A DNA stretch of 64,000 bases from Flavobacteriaceae bacterium (GCA_024743095.1 JANSXF010000008.1:1-64000), one strand, 5' to 3'. Numbered from the stretch's first letter, positions 1-9,298 are shown. Numbers and translations: made by a program. Notes: a model not told the origin generated them from the letters alone.

Positions 1-1
1 C

Positions 2-1855
2 ACAACATCCAAGGAATACGCAGAATTGGAGTGGCCAATAGATTTGGCCATTGCAGTGGTTTGGGTGGTTTTTGGTTGGAACATGATCGGTACCATTTTA
101 AAAAGAAGACAAAGGCACCTCTATGTTGCGATTTGGTTCTATCTGGCGACATTTGTAACAGTAGCCGTGCTGCACATCTTCAATAGCTTGGAGTTGCCGG
201 TAACTGCATTGAAGAGTTACTCGGTTTATGCGGGTGTTCAGGATGCCCTGGTGCAATGGTGGTACGGGCATAATGCGGTGGCATTTTTCTTGACCACACC
301 TTTCTTGGGGTTAATGTACTACTTTGTGCCAAAAGCCGCCAACCGTCCTATATATTCTTATAGATTGTCCATTGTCCACTTCTGGTCGTTGATATTCATC
401 TATATCTGGGCAGGTCCTCACCACTTGTTGTATTCTTCGTTGCCCGATTGGGCACAGAACCTTGGTGTGGTATTTTCCATAATGTTGATCGCTCCATCTT
501 GGGGAGGTATGATCAATGGTCTGTTGACACTTCGTGGTGTATGGGACAAGGTACGTACCGATGCCACATTAAAGTTTATGGTGGTCGCCATTACCGGTTA
601 TGGTATGGCCACGTTTGAAGGTCCCATGCTTTCCTTGAAAAATGTAAACGCCATAGCCCACTTTAGTGATTGGATCATTGCCCACGTCCACGTTGGGGCC
701 TTGGCCTGGAACGGATTTATGACCTTTGGTATGATCTACTGGTTGGTGCCAAGGATGTTCAAAACGGAATTGCACTCCAAGGGATTGGCCAATTTCCATT
801 TCTGGATCGGAACCTTGGGTATCGTATTGTATGCGCTGCCCATGTATGTAGCTGGGTTTATCCAAGCGTTAATGTGGAAAGAATTCAACCCGGATGGTAC
901 CTTGGTGTACGGTAACTTCTTGGAAACCGTTACCCAGATCATTCCAATGTACTGGATGAGGGCCATTGGGGGCTCGTTGTACATCTTGGGTATGTTCGTA
1001 TTGCTCTATAACGTGGTGATGACCATTAGGTCTGGTAGCAAAGTAGAGGACGAAGCAGCAGAAGCGCCTGCACTGGAGCGCGTAGCCAAAAGAAGAGTGG
1101 CCGGCGAAACCTTCCATAACTGGTTGGAAAGAAAACCGGTCCAATTGACCATCTTGGCCACCGTTGCCATTTTGATAGGAGGTGTTGTCCAGATCATTCC
1201 TACGATATTGGTAAAATCCAACATCCCGACCATTACCAGCGTTAAGCCCTATACACCTTTGGAATTGGAAGGGCGAGACCTTTATATTAGGGAAGGTTGT
1301 GTGAGTTGCCACTCCCAAATGATCAGGCCTTTCCGTAGCGAGGTGGAACGTTATGGAGAGTATGCCAAGGCAGGTGAATTTGTTTATGATCACCCGTTCT
1401 TGTGGGGTAGTAAACGTACAGGTCCCGATTTGCTGCGAGTTGGCGGTAAATATTCCGATAGTTGGCACTTAAACCACATGTACGATCCTCAAAGTACATC
1501 GGCAGGTTCCATCATGCCATCTTACGAATGGCTGGTCACCGATGAGCACGATCGTAGCGATGTTCAGGCCAAGATGGAGACTATGGTAAAATTGGGAGTG
1601 CCCTATACCGATGAGGATATTGCGAACGCTCCCCAATCCATGGCAGAGCAAGCGGAGGAAATAGAGAAGAGTTTATACGCAGACCCAGAATTTGAGCGAA
1701 CTTACGAGGCGGACAAAAAGTACGCTCAGGAAAACGGACTCGATTTTGTGGAAATGCGAGATCGTGAAATCGTTTCCTTGATCGCCTACCTACAGCGATT
1801 GGGAACCGATATCAAAATTGAAGGAACAGAAGAAACTATATCTCAAAACAAATAA
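2..1855 (+). CDS. ccoN/ccoO: cbb3-type cytochrome c oxidase, fused CcoN-CcoO (5' truncated)
   Basis: Terminal oxidase that reduces O2 with high affinity in the inner membrane. The reading frame is open to the first bases of the window, and the TTG at 26 is internal, so the N-terminal part of CcoN is missing. The first ~370 visible residues are CcoN, with many membrane helices and the heme-ligand helix around residue 218 (AHVHVGALAWN). Then come a charged linker, one new membrane helix, and a CcoO domain with a c-type heme site CVSCH near residue 425 and the RPFRSE stretch typical of CcoO. CcoN-CcoO fusions are known in Bacteroidota. It is the first gene of the cco cluster visible here; ccoQ begins 2 nt after its stop. 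Confidence 0.95.
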   Translation, partial: TTSKEYAELEWPIDLAIAVVWVVFGWNMIGTILKRRQRHLYVAIWFYLATFVTVAVLHIFNSLELPVTALKSYSVYAGVQDALVQWWYGHNAVAFFLTTPFLGLMYYFVPKAANRPIYSYRLSIVHFWSLIFIYIWAGPHHLLYSSLPDWAQNLGVVFSIMLIAPSWGGMINGLLTLRGVWDKVRTDATLKFMVVAITGYGMATFEGPMLSLKNVNAIAHFSDWIIAHVHVGALAWNGFMTFGMIYWLVPRMFKTELHSKGLANFHFWIGTLGIVLYALPMYVAGFIQALMWKEFNPDGTLVYGNFLETVTQIIPMYWMRAIGGSLYILGMFVLLYNVVMTIRSGSKVEDEAAEAPALERVAKRRVAGETFHNWLERKPVQLTILATVAILIGGVVQIIPTILVKSNIPTITSVKPYTPLELEGRDLYIREGCVSCHSQMIRPFRSEVERYGEYAKAGEFVYDHPFLWGSKRTGPDLLRVGGKYSDSWHLNHMYDPQSTSAGSIMPSYEWLVTDEHDRSDVQAKMETMVKLGVPYTDEDIANAPQSMAEQAEEIEKSLYADPEFERTYEADKKYAQENGLDFVEMRDREIVSLIAYLQRLGTDIKIEGTEETISQNK

Positions 1856-1857
1856 CC

Positions 1858-2046
1858 ATGTTGAAATTTGTAAAAGAACATATGGAGACCATTGACGGGA
1901 TAGCCAACTATCCCATGGTTTCCCTGCTTATCTTCTTTGTGTTTTTTGTGCTATTGTTCTGGTGGGTTTTCACCGCAACCAAGGAGCACATAAGGGAGAT
2001 GTCCGAACTGCCTTTGGAAAACGATGATCAACAAAACAAACTATAA
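1858..2046 (+). CDS. ccoQ: CcoQ-like small cbb3 oxidase subunit
   Basis: A 62-residue protein with one membrane helix (about residues 20-40, rich in F, V and L) and a short charged C-terminal tail. Size, topology and position between ccoNO and ccoP fit CcoQ/FixQ, which stabilises the oxidase complex. The start is ATG, 2 nt after the ccoO stop, so translational coupling is likely. Sequence conservation in this family is weak, so the call rests mainly on context. Confidence 0.85.
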   Translation: MLKFVKEHMETIDGIANYPMVSLLIFFVFFVLLFWWVFTATKEHIREMSELPLENDDQQNKL

Positions 2047-2050
2047 TATT

Positions 2051-3025
2051 ATGAGTACAAAAACACCTTGGTGGATACGGGTTCCGGTATTATTCTTTTT
2101 GATCTTCGGATTGATGGAATACTTTATAGACTCCGGCGACAAGCCCGCAATTATTGAATACCCCATCACGCAGTTTTTCATGCTGTTGGTGCTGATGATT
2201 CTTATCGCCATCGAATTGATATTGGCTTCCATTGAAAATATCATGTTCCAAACCCTTTCAGAAGAAGGCAAGGAGCGCTACTTGGAGGCCAAAAGCAAAA
2301 AGTATGAATGGACATGGGCCAAAAACCTCATGAAAAAATTGACCAAGAGCCGTTCCATTGAGCGCGAAGGCGAGATTGTCCTGGACCACAATTATGATGG
2401 TATCCGCGAATTGGACAACGTATTGCCGCCTTGGTGGGTTTACCTGTTCTATGCGACCATTGTTTTTGCCATTGTGTATTTGGTAAGGTTCCATGTAATC
2501 GGGGATTATGACCAAAAAATGGAATACGAACAAGAGGTTGCAGCGGCGCAGCAGGCCATAGAGGAATATAAAAGAACAGCGAAGGATTTGGTGGACGCCA
2601 GTACCGTGGAGTTCCTTTCTGACGAATCCGATTTGGCCGCCGGTGAGAAAATCTTCCAGACCAATTGTGTTGCATGCCATACACAAGATGGGGGAGGGTC
2701 CATTGGGCCTAACCTAACGGATAAATATTGGATCTTGGGTGGAGGCATCAAAAATGTGTTCACCACAATTTCGGAAGGAGGTCGTGACGGTAAAGGGATG
2801 ATTGCTTGGAAGCAAAGCTTGAAACCTGCGGAAATAGCACAGGTGGCCAGTTATGTCATTTCATTGGGCGGAACCACTCCTGCCAATCCAAAAGATCCCG
2901 AAGGTGAGATCTGGGTAGATCCAGATGCCCCGGAAGACGCCAATGGAACCGAATCCAAAACGGAAGGAACTGACCCTGATAAAATGGAGCAGGCTACGGA
3001 TTCAACAAAAGTTGCCATGAACTAG
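2051..3025 (+). CDS. ccoP: cbb3 oxidase cytochrome c subunit CcoP, mono-heme form
   Basis: 324 residues from the ATG at 2051, 4 nt after ccoQ. An in-frame start at 2024 would overlap ccoQ and is less likely. There are two N-terminal membrane helices (about residues 10-28 and 35-60), a third near residue 135 after the PPWWVYLFY motif of FixP_N, then a periplasmic cytochrome c domain with a single CVACH at residues 206-210 and a distal region around GKGMIAW that supplies the Met ligand. Proteobacterial CcoP has two CxxCH motifs; only one exists here. The acidic C-terminal tail (about 40 residues) is low complexity. It passes electrons to CcoO/CcoN. Confidence 0.93.
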   Translation: MSTKTPWWIRVPVLFFLIFGLMEYFIDSGDKPAIIEYPITQFFMLLVLMILIAIELILASIENIMFQTLSEEGKERYLEAKSKKYEWTWAKNLMKKLTKSRSIEREGEIVLDHNYDGIRELDNVLPPWWVYLFYATIVFAIVYLVRFHVIGDYDQKMEYEQEVAAAQQAIEEYKRTAKDLVDASTVEFLSDESDLAAGEKIFQTNCVACHTQDGGGSIGPNLTDKYWILGGGIKNVFTTISEGGRDGKGMIAWKQSLKPAEIAQVASYVISLGGTTPANPKDPEGEIWVDPDAPEDANGTESKTEGTDPDKMEQATDSTKVAMN

Positions 3026-3074
3026 TCCATTTTGGACCATGGCCGCAAAATAGTTACCCATAAACCCCAATGCG

Positions 3075-4484
3075 ATGGAAGAGAATTTTAGGGATTCCAT
3101 AGGCACAATCACACAAGAAGGAAAAAGGAATTGGATTTTCCCAAAAAAACCTAGCGGAAGGTATTACGATTACCGAAAGTATATAAGTTATTTTCTGCTG
3201 GTTTTTTTGATAGCAGCTCCCTTTGTCAAAATAAATGGGCACCAATTCTTAATGTTCAATGTGCTCGACCGGCGGTTCAATATATTTGGACTACCCTTTT
3301 GGCCCCAAGATTTTCACTTGGTGGTGGTATCCATGATCATCGGAGTTATTTTCATCGCACTGTTTACGGTCGCTTACGGTCGTATTTTCTGTGGATGGAT
3401 GTGTCCCCAGACCATTTTTTTGGAAATGGTCTTCCGCCGTATCGAATATTGGATCGATGGGGACAGAGGCGCGCAAATGCGATTGGCCAAGGCTCCATGG
3501 ACCGGGAAAAAGATTAGAAAAAGAGTATTGAAGTGGATCGTTTTTTTCATTATCTCCTTTTTTATAGCTAACGTTTTCTTGGCATACTTAATTGGTAGTG
3601 ATCAATTAATCGCTTACATCACTGATGGGCCAATGGCGCATTTGGGTACCATGATTCCGTTGTTGATTTTTACTGGGGTGTTCTATTTCATCTTTGCATG
3701 GTTCAGGGAACAGGTATGCATCATTGCATGCCCTTATGGACGATTGCAAGGGGTGCTCTTGGATGATAAATCCATAGTTGTGGCCTACGATCATAAACGC
3801 GGCGAAGGTGAAAATGGCCGCAAAAAGTTTCGAAAAAATGAGGATCGTGAAGCGCTGGGCCATGGTGACTGTATTGACTGTTTACAATGCGTAAATGTGT
3901 GTCCTACCGGAATAGACATCCGTAACGGAACACAATTGGAATGCGTAAACTGTACCGCTTGTATTGATGAGTGCGACCATATTATGGACAGTATCAATAA
4001 ACCCAAAGGGTTGATCAGATACGCCAGCGAAGATGAGATCACCAATAAGAACAAGTTTAAGTTTACCGCCCGTATGAAGGGGTATACCGCAGTACTTGTT
4101 GTTTTGATAGGTGTGTTGGTGGGAATGTTGTTTATGCGGAACGAAGTTGAAGCTAATATTTTAAGATTGCCCGGACAATTGTACGAGCGTAAGGAAAACA
4201 ATATCATCAGTAACGTGTACACCTATAAATTGGTGAACAAGACCACCAAGGATATCGAAAATGTATCTTTTGAACTGATGTCCCACAATGGTGAAATCAA
4301 AATGGTTTCACAGGATAAGTTTACCGTTCCCGCAGAGGAGCTTACAGAAGGAACATTGTTCATCGAAATAAACGCTTCGGCATTGAACGGTGACAAGGAT
4401 AAACTGAAGATTGGGGTTTATAGTGGGGATAAACTCATAGAAACCACGGTGACACAATTTTTGGCACCAAGGAGTTATAATTAA
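3075..4484 (+). CDS. ccoG: cbb3 oxidase maturation protein CcoG (FixG/RdxA)
   Basis: 469-residue membrane iron-sulfur protein. It has about five membrane helices, a CGWMCPQ motif in the N-terminal half, two [4Fe-4S] cluster motifs near residue 266 (CIDCLQCVNVCP) and ~20 residues later (CVNCTACIDEC), a late helix near residue 340, and a C-terminal IgFixG-type domain. CcoG proteins have been shown to reduce Cu(II) to Cu(I) for cbb3 assembly. Length and domain order match the family. It follows ccoP after a 49-nt gap on the same strand. Confidence 0.95.
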   Translation: MEENFRDSIGTITQEGKRNWIFPKKPSGRYYDYRKYISYFLLVFLIAAPFVKINGHQFLMFNVLDRRFNIFGLPFWPQDFHLVVVSMIIGVIFIALFTVAYGRIFCGWMCPQTIFLEMVFRRIEYWIDGDRGAQMRLAKAPWTGKKIRKRVLKWIVFFIISFFIANVFLAYLIGSDQLIAYITDGPMAHLGTMIPLLIFTGVFYFIFAWFREQVCIIACPYGRLQGVLLDDKSIVVAYDHKRGEGENGRKKFRKNEDREALGHGDCIDCLQCVNVCPTGIDIRNGTQLECVNCTACIDECDHIMDSINKPKGLIRYASEDEITNKNKFKFTARMKGYTAVLVVLIGVLVGMLFMRNEVEANILRLPGQLYERKENNIISNVYTYKLVNKTTKDIENVSFELMSHNGEIKMVSQDKFTVPAEELTEGTLFIEINASALNGDKDKLKIGVYSGDKLIETTVTQFLAPRSYN

Positions 4485-4495
4485 AAAATACAGAG

Positions 4496-4942
4496 ATGAA
4501 AATTAATTGGGGAACAGGAATCGTATTGGCTTTTATCGGCTTCATTGGGTTTATCCTATACTTTGTGGTAAGGATGAGTACCGATGATAGCGCCAACCAC
4601 GATTTGGTGACAGAGGAATATTATAAAAAGGAATTGTCCTATCAACAGGATATTGATGCCTCAAAAACCGCGAAGGAAATGAATGCCAACCTCAAGGTTG
4701 AAAAAACGGCAGAGGGTCTGGTGATTGCGTTTCCGGAACGTTTCGACCCCAAAAAAATAAGTGGAACAGTGTCCCTATACAGACCGTCTAACAAGCACTT
4801 GGACACAGACTTTCCTATAAGTTTGTCCAATACACATTTGCTCATACCTGACAATCGCTTGGTGGACGGTCGCTGGGACATTTCCATTAACTGGGAATAC
4901 GAAGGTAATTCCTTTTTACATAAAGAAAAATTAGTGTACTGA
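4496..4942 (+). CDS. ccoH: FixH/CcoH family cbb3 oxidase assembly protein
   Basis: 148 residues: one N-terminal membrane helix (about 8-26) and a soluble periplasmic domain of beta character. The motif around residues 37-52 (DLVTEEYYKKELSYQ) is typical of FixH. CcoH is a single-span subunit that stays with the cbb3 oxidase and aids its assembly. It starts 11 nt after ccoG and ends 2 nt before the next gene, so it sits inside the operon. Confidence 0.9.
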   Translation: MKINWGTGIVLAFIGFIGFILYFVVRMSTDDSANHDLVTEEYYKKELSYQQDIDASKTAKEMNANLKVEKTAEGLVIAFPERFDPKKISGTVSLYRPSNKHLDTDFPISLSNTHLLIPDNRLVDGRWDISINWEYEGNSFLHKEKLVY

Positions 4943-4944
4943 TC

Positions 4945-5655
4945 ATGTTGACCTCTGCGTTGGTTTTGGGACTGTTAGGAAGCTTGCACTGCTTGGGCAT
5001 GTGTGGGCCGATAGCCTTTATGCTACCTTTGGACCATGCCAATCAGGTTAAAAAGACAGCTCAGTTGTCCATTTATCATTTTGGAAGACTGTTGGCATAC
5101 GGAATCATCGGAGTGCTTTTCGGACTTTTGGGCAAGGGATTGTCCCTGTTCGGAATACAACAGAAGCTTTCCATTGGCATTGGAGTACTCATGATCGTCC
5201 TTGTACTTATTCCAGCAAAACATCTGAACGGACATAAACTATTATCGCCCATTTACTCCATAATCGCCAAGGTGAAATACAAACTTGGGACAGAGCTCAA
5301 AAAAAGGACACCGGATACTTTTTTGACCATAGGGTTTTTGAATGGCTTCCTTCCCTGCGGATTGGTGTATATGGCGCTTTTGGGAGCCATGGCCATGGGA
5401 AACCCTTTGGAAGGTGGGCTCTACATGATGGTTTTTGGTTTGGGCACCGTACCTTTAATGTCCCTGGTGGTCTATTCCAAAGGAATGTTCAGTGCCTCGA
5501 TAAAATCTAGAATACAGAAATTGATACCGGTATTTGTGGTCATCATTGGTGTTATGTTTATTGTGCGCGGGCTTGGATTGGGAATACCTTATGTTTCCCC
5601 AAAGGCAGCTCCGGCCGACACCGTATCGGCGACCATAGAATGCCATCAACCCTAA
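4945..5655 (+). CDS. TauE/SafE- or DsbD-like membrane transporter of the cco cluster
   Basis: 236 residues with about six membrane helices. The N-terminal signature near residues 12-20 (HCLGMCGPI) and the mid-protein NGFLPCGLVY are the paired Cys-containing motifs of the UreH_2/DsbD_2 family, usually annotated as sulfite exporter TauE/SafE. Members next to ccoGH are thought to act in cytochrome or copper-centre maturation; the substrate cannot be read from the sequence. It begins 2 nt after ccoH, so it is very probably co-transcribed. Confidence 0.85.
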   Translation: MLTSALVLGLLGSLHCLGMCGPIAFMLPLDHANQVKKTAQLSIYHFGRLLAYGIIGVLFGLLGKGLSLFGIQQKLSIGIGVLMIVLVLIPAKHLNGHKLLSPIYSIIAKVKYKLGTELKKRTPDTFLTIGFLNGFLPCGLVYMALLGAMAMGNPLEGGLYMMVFGLGTVPLMSLVVYSKGMFSASIKSRIQKLIPVFVVIIGVMFIVRGLGLGIPYVSPKAAPADTVSATIECHQP

Positions 5656-5669
5656 AAATCGAATCCATA

Positions 5670-6938
5670 ATGAAAATAACATCAGCGGAAGAAGCGGTAG
5701 GAATTGTAAAATCAGGCGACCGGGTCTTTTTCCAGGGAGCGGCAATGACCCCAAATGAATTGATAGATGCACTTTGCGAACGTCACAATGAGTTGAAGGA
5801 AGTTGAGATAATTTCCATCCACACTGAAGGCGATGCAAAATATACCAGGGCACCTTATTGTGAAGCGTTTACCCTGAATGCCTGTTTTGTAGGTGGTAAT
5901 GTAAGGCCTTTTGTAAACACTTATATGGGAGACTATATCCCTGTTTTTTTAAGTGAGATTCCATGGTTGTTTGCCGACGAATATTTGCCGTTGGATGTGG
6001 CCTTTGTGCAAGTTTCACCACCGGACAAACATGGTTATTGCTCTTTGGGAGTGTCAGTCGATGTGGCTTTGCCCGCAGTAAGGACCGCAAAAAAGATAGT
6101 GGCTCAGATAAACCCTAAAGTGCCACGAACCCATGGTACGGGGATTGTCCATATTGACGAAATAGAGTTCGCGATAGAGGTTGATCGACCCATCCATCAG
6201 CACGACCCAACACAGCCATCGGAAGTGGAACACGAGATTGGCCGTCATGTGGCCTCCCTTATTGAAGATGGCGCTACACTACAAATGGGAATAGGAAACA
6301 TCCCAAATGCCGTGCTTTCCAACTTGGGCAACCATAAAAACCTGGGAATCCATACAGAGATGTTCTCGGATGGCGTTCTGCCATTATTGCAAAGTGGTGT
6401 CATCAATGGGAAGGAAAAGGCGGTGAAAAGAGGTAAGATAGTGAGCTGTTTTGCCGTAGGCTCCCAAAAACTGTACGATTTTATAGACGATAACCCGATA
6501 TGCGACTTTAGGGATTCCGGTTATACCAACGATACGGCAAGAATCCGGAGAAACCCAAAAGCGACCGCAATCAATAGTGCCATTGAAATAGACCTTACCG
6601 GGCAGGTCTGCGCGGATACCATTGGAGGCTACCAGTTCTCCGGAGTAGGTGGCCAAATGGATTTTATGAGAGGTGCATCCCTTTCAAAAGGGGGTAAGCC
6701 CATCATAGCCATGTCCTCAACGACCAAAAAAGGGGTTTCCAAGATCACACCCTTTTTAAAACAAGGTGCGGGGGTGACCACCACTCGCGCGCACATGCAT
6801 TATGTGGCCACTGAATATGGAGTGGTAAACTTATTTGGAAAGAATCTACACCAACGTGCCGAGGCCTTGATTTCCATTGCGCACCCAGACCATCGAGAGG
6901 CATTGGAAAAGGCGGCCTATGAAAGATTTCATGGCTAA
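5670..6938 (+). CDS. acetyl-CoA hydrolase / 4-hydroxybutyrate-type CoA-transferase
   Basis: 422 residues from ATG 5670; the ATG at 5640 lies inside the preceding gene and adds a poorly conserved leader. The protein is a two-domain CoA-transferase of the AcetylCoA_hyd family: an N-terminal domain with GDRVFFQG, a middle region (QMGIGNIPNAVL, HTEMFSDG), and a C-terminal domain with the GVGGQ-type oxyanion-hole motif and HYVATEYGVVNLFGK. It moves CoA between acyl-CoA and acetate-like acids or hydrolyses acetyl-CoA. The gene is the last of the cco run and is closed by a strong terminator. Its link to respiration is unexplained; acetate/CoA handling at low O2 is one guess. Confidence 0.88.
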   Translation: MKITSAEEAVGIVKSGDRVFFQGAAMTPNELIDALCERHNELKEVEIISIHTEGDAKYTRAPYCEAFTLNACFVGGNVRPFVNTYMGDYIPVFLSEIPWLFADEYLPLDVAFVQVSPPDKHGYCSLGVSVDVALPAVRTAKKIVAQINPKVPRTHGTGIVHIDEIEFAIEVDRPIHQHDPTQPSEVEHEIGRHVASLIEDGATLQMGIGNIPNAVLSNLGNHKNLGIHTEMFSDGVLPLLQSGVINGKEKAVKRGKIVSCFAVGSQKLYDFIDDNPICDFRDSGYTNDTARIRRNPKATAINSAIEIDLTGQVCADTIGGYQFSGVGGQMDFMRGASLSKGGKPIIAMSSTTKKGVSKITPFLKQGAGVTTTRAHMHYVATEYGVVNLFGKNLHQRAEALISIAHPDHREALEKAAYERFHG

Positions 6939-6960
6939 ACAAGTAATCAAACCTAACCAA

Positions 6961-6996
6961 AAGAGGGGGCAATTTAAAGATTGCCCCCTCTTTTTT
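6961..6996 (+). terminator. intrinsic terminator after the cco cluster (bidirectional)
   Basis: A 12-bp GC-rich stem (AGAGGGGGCAAT / ATTGCCCCCTCT) with a 6-nt loop is followed by six T on the + strand. On the minus strand it is followed by TTTT, so it can also stop transcription from the universal stress gene that ends at 7029. Confidence 0.9.
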
Positions 6997-7028
6997 GAAT
7001 TACATGAAACCAATCAAAATGTAACCCA

Positions 7029-7853
7029 TCAAATTTTAAAGGTGATTACCGGTGCTTCTGAATGGTTGGCGATATCCTCCCCGATACTTCCCATAAAGAA
7101 ATGGGATAATCCTCTTCTTCCATGGGTTGGTATGCCAATAAGATCGGCGCCAATTTTTTTGCTATAGTTTATCACACCTTTTTCAACGGTGTAGTCGTTG
7201 AAGATTTCAACTTCCATGCCTACATTGGCCTCGTTCAAAAATTTGGAAATTTTGGAATACGCATCATTGGTGCTCATAAACTCGTCCCCAGGTGTATTGA
7301 TGTACACCAAATGTAGTTTTGATTCCAAAAGCGCGGCCATCTCCTTTGCCTTTTTAAGGGCGGGAACGCTTTCCTCTTCAAAATCACTAGCGAAGACAAA
7401 GTTTTTTGGGTTGAAATCGTCCGCTTCGTTTCCTTTGATGACCAATACAGGTACATCTGAGGTCCTTACTACTCTTTCTGTGTTGGAACCGATGAAGATT
7501 TCCTGTAGGCCATCTGCTCCATTGGACCCCATGACAATAAGGTCTGCTTTGTGTTTTTCGGCTACCTCTGCGACTTCACTGAACACTTTGTAGTGTTTGA
7601 TCACAGGGGTAACTTTGATATCCTTTAGATAGGGTTTGTCCAGGAAATCGGAAAAACGTTTTTCGCCAAGTTTGATAAGGTGTACCACCTGTTCTTGGGA
7701 AATATATCCAGATTCTCCCATAATGGCGGGAGAAAGCTCCAGCATATGGAGAACAAATAGCTCGGCATTTTGTTCCTTGGCCAAAGAAGCGGCCACTTTT
7801 AGTGCCTTTTCTGACTGATCTGAAAAATCAACAGGTACGATTATACTTTTCAT
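7029..7853 (-). CDS. universal stress protein, tandem UspA domains
   Basis: 274 residues made of two UspA domains (about 1-145 and 150-274). The first begins with IIVPVDFSDQSEKAL and contains the nucleotide-binding G-2x-G-9x-G(S/T) pattern in MGSNGADGLQEIFIGSNTE. The second ends with IPTHGRRGLSHFFMGSIGE. Such tandem Usps bind ATP and act in stress or growth arrest. It lies 17 nt downstream of hemN on the same strand, so it is probably read from the hemN promoter with the Crp/Fnr-like site at 9287-9298. Confidence 0.93.
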   Translation of the reverse strand: MKSIIVPVDFSDQSEKALKVAASLAKEQNAELFVLHMLELSPAIMGESGYISQEQVVHLIKLGEKRFSDFLDKPYLKDIKVTPVIKHYKVFSEVAEVAEKHKADLIVMGSNGADGLQEIFIGSNTERVVRTSDVPVLVIKGNEADDFNPKNFVFASDFEEESVPALKKAKEMAALLESKLHLVYINTPGDEFMSTNDAYSKISKFLNEANVGMEVEIFNDYTVEKGVINYSKKIGADLIGIPTHGRRGLSHFFMGSIGEDIANHSEAPVITFKI

Positions 7854-7870
7854 TTTATTGCTTTTTTAGG

Positions 7871-9238
7871 TTAAACGGTCATGGAAAATATTCGGGTATT
7901 TGGTTTTTTTCTGTGCATTTTAAGGTCAAAGGCCATGCTAATGTTCCTCACAAAAGGTCTTCCTTTACCGGTGACCTTAAGGTTTTTTTTGTTGATTTCA
8001 ACCAGTCCATCGTCTTCCAATTCGGATAGGTTGGCCAATATATTATCAAAATCGACGACCTCTTCTTCTTCAGCCTTCCAATGGGTCTCAAACTGACACA
8101 TGATATTAAGGATGTGTCTTCTCAATATTTCATCCTCATTATTTAGGATATGCCCCCTAAAAATAGGAATAACTCCATGTGAAACCAAATTCTGATATTC
8201 TTCCACATTTTTCACATTTTGGGCAAATCCGTACCAACTATCGCTGATGCTCGATGCTCCCAGACCAACCATCAGAGTGGTCTTGGACGGGGTGTAGCCC
8301 ATAAAGTTTCGGTGTAGGGTTCCACTTTCCATAGCTTGGTGCAGGCTGTCGGTGGGAAGGGCGAAATGATCCATGCCAACATCCTTATACCCGAAGTCTG
8401 CAAGCATTCTTTTGCCCATTTCGTACTGAGCTTTTTTCTCGATGGAAGATGGAAGGTCCTCTTCTTTATACCCGCGCTGACCATTTCCCTTGAGCCACGG
8501 CACATGTGCGTAGCTATAGAAGGCTATTCGGTCCGGTTTTATGGCATTGGTCTTCATGATGGTATGTTCCACATCATTGCAACCTTGAAAGGGAAGACCG
8601 TAAATAATATCGTGCCCCACTGAAACGAATCCAATTTCCCTGGCCCATTCGGTAACGTTTTTTACATTTTCAAAAGGCTGGATTCTATTAATGGCTCTTT
8701 GTACCTTTAGGTTGTAATCCTGTACACCAAAGCATACCCTTCTGAACCCAACGCTGTAAAGTGCCTGTAAATGTTCCTTTGTGGTGTTATTGGGATGTCC
8801 CTCAAAGCTAAACTCTATATCACCCGTTTTTTTGCTGAGACGAAGAATGCCGTTGATCAACAGGGTAAGGTTTTCCGGTGAAAAAAAAGTAGGGGTCCCT
8901 CCGCCCAAATGGAGTTCCTTGATAACCGGCTTGGTTCCGATTAAATCTACGTAAAGCTCCCATTCCTTTAATACGGCGGAAATATAAGGACTTTCCACTT
9001 CATGTCGTTTTGTGATTCGTTTATGACAACCACAAAAAGTACACATACTCTCGCAGAAGGGCAGGTGTATATAAACACTGATGCCCTCATCCGGATTTTC
9101 CCCGAAAGCCTTGAGGACACTGGATTTCCATTTTTTTCCTGAAAAACTTTCCATGTCCCAATATGGCACTGTAGGGTAACTCGTGTACCGGGGGCCGGGA
9201 ACATTATATTTTTGAACTAATTCAGACATAAGCTGCAT
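7871..9238 (-). CDS. hemN: oxygen-independent coproporphyrinogen III dehydrogenase
   Basis: Radical-SAM enzyme that converts coproporphyrinogen III to protoporphyrinogen IX without O2 in heme synthesis. 455 residues, close to the usual 455-460. Visible motifs: N-terminal PGPRYTSYPT, the radical SAM CESMCTFCGC (C-x3-C-x2-C-x-C) near residue 65, and the GGGTPTF segment. Two ATGs compete (9238 and 9229); MSELVQKYNVPGPRY from 9229 is an equally good start. An anaerobic heme enzyme fits the neighbouring cbb3 oxidase. The promoter has a TGAY-N4-RTCA palindrome and a perfect TACTTTTG -7 box. Confidence 0.96.
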   Translation of the reverse strand: MQLMSELVQKYNVPGPRYTSYPTVPYWDMESFSGKKWKSSVLKAFGENPDEGISVYIHLPFCESMCTFCGCHKRITKRHEVESPYISAVLKEWELYVDLIGTKPVIKELHLGGGTPTFFSPENLTLLINGILRLSKKTGDIEFSFEGHPNNTTKEHLQALYSVGFRRVCFGVQDYNLKVQRAINRIQPFENVKNVTEWAREIGFVSVGHDIIYGLPFQGCNDVEHTIMKTNAIKPDRIAFYSYAHVPWLKGNGQRGYKEEDLPSSIEKKAQYEMGKRMLADFGYKDVGMDHFALPTDSLHQAMESGTLHRNFMGYTPSKTTLMVGLGASSISDSWYGFAQNVKNVEEYQNLVSHGVIPIFRGHILNNEDEILRRHILNIMCQFETHWKAEEEEVVDFDNILANLSELEDDGLVEINKKNLKVTGKGRPFVRNISMAFDLKMHRKKPNTRIFSMTV

Positions 9239-9255
9239 ACCTTTACATTATAGGT

Positions 9256-9298
9256 CAAAAGTACTTTTGATGGTTTTCAAAAAACATGATAATTGTCA
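9256..9298 (-). promoter_or_regulatory. hemN-usp promoter with Crp/Fnr-like activator site
   Basis: Read on the minus strand: palindrome TGACAATTATCA (9298-9287), 23 nt, then the -7 box TACTTTTG (9263-9256), matching Bacteroidota TAnnTTTG. The palindrome centre falls near -41.5 of the expected start site, as in class II Crp/Fnr activation. The same arrangement occurs at four other promoters in this window. Confidence 0.8.

Noticed and set aside
869..1468. 199-residue frame on the minus strand inside ccoNO
   Set aside because: Antisense shadow of a strongly conserved gene; no family-like features.
2024..2050. Upstream start for ccoP
   Set aside because: Would overlap ccoQ by 23 nt; ATG 2051 gives the conserved N-terminus.
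7981..7990. T8 tract in hemN as a phase-variable site
   Set aside because: Short and in a normal housekeeping enzyme; no sign of frameshift.
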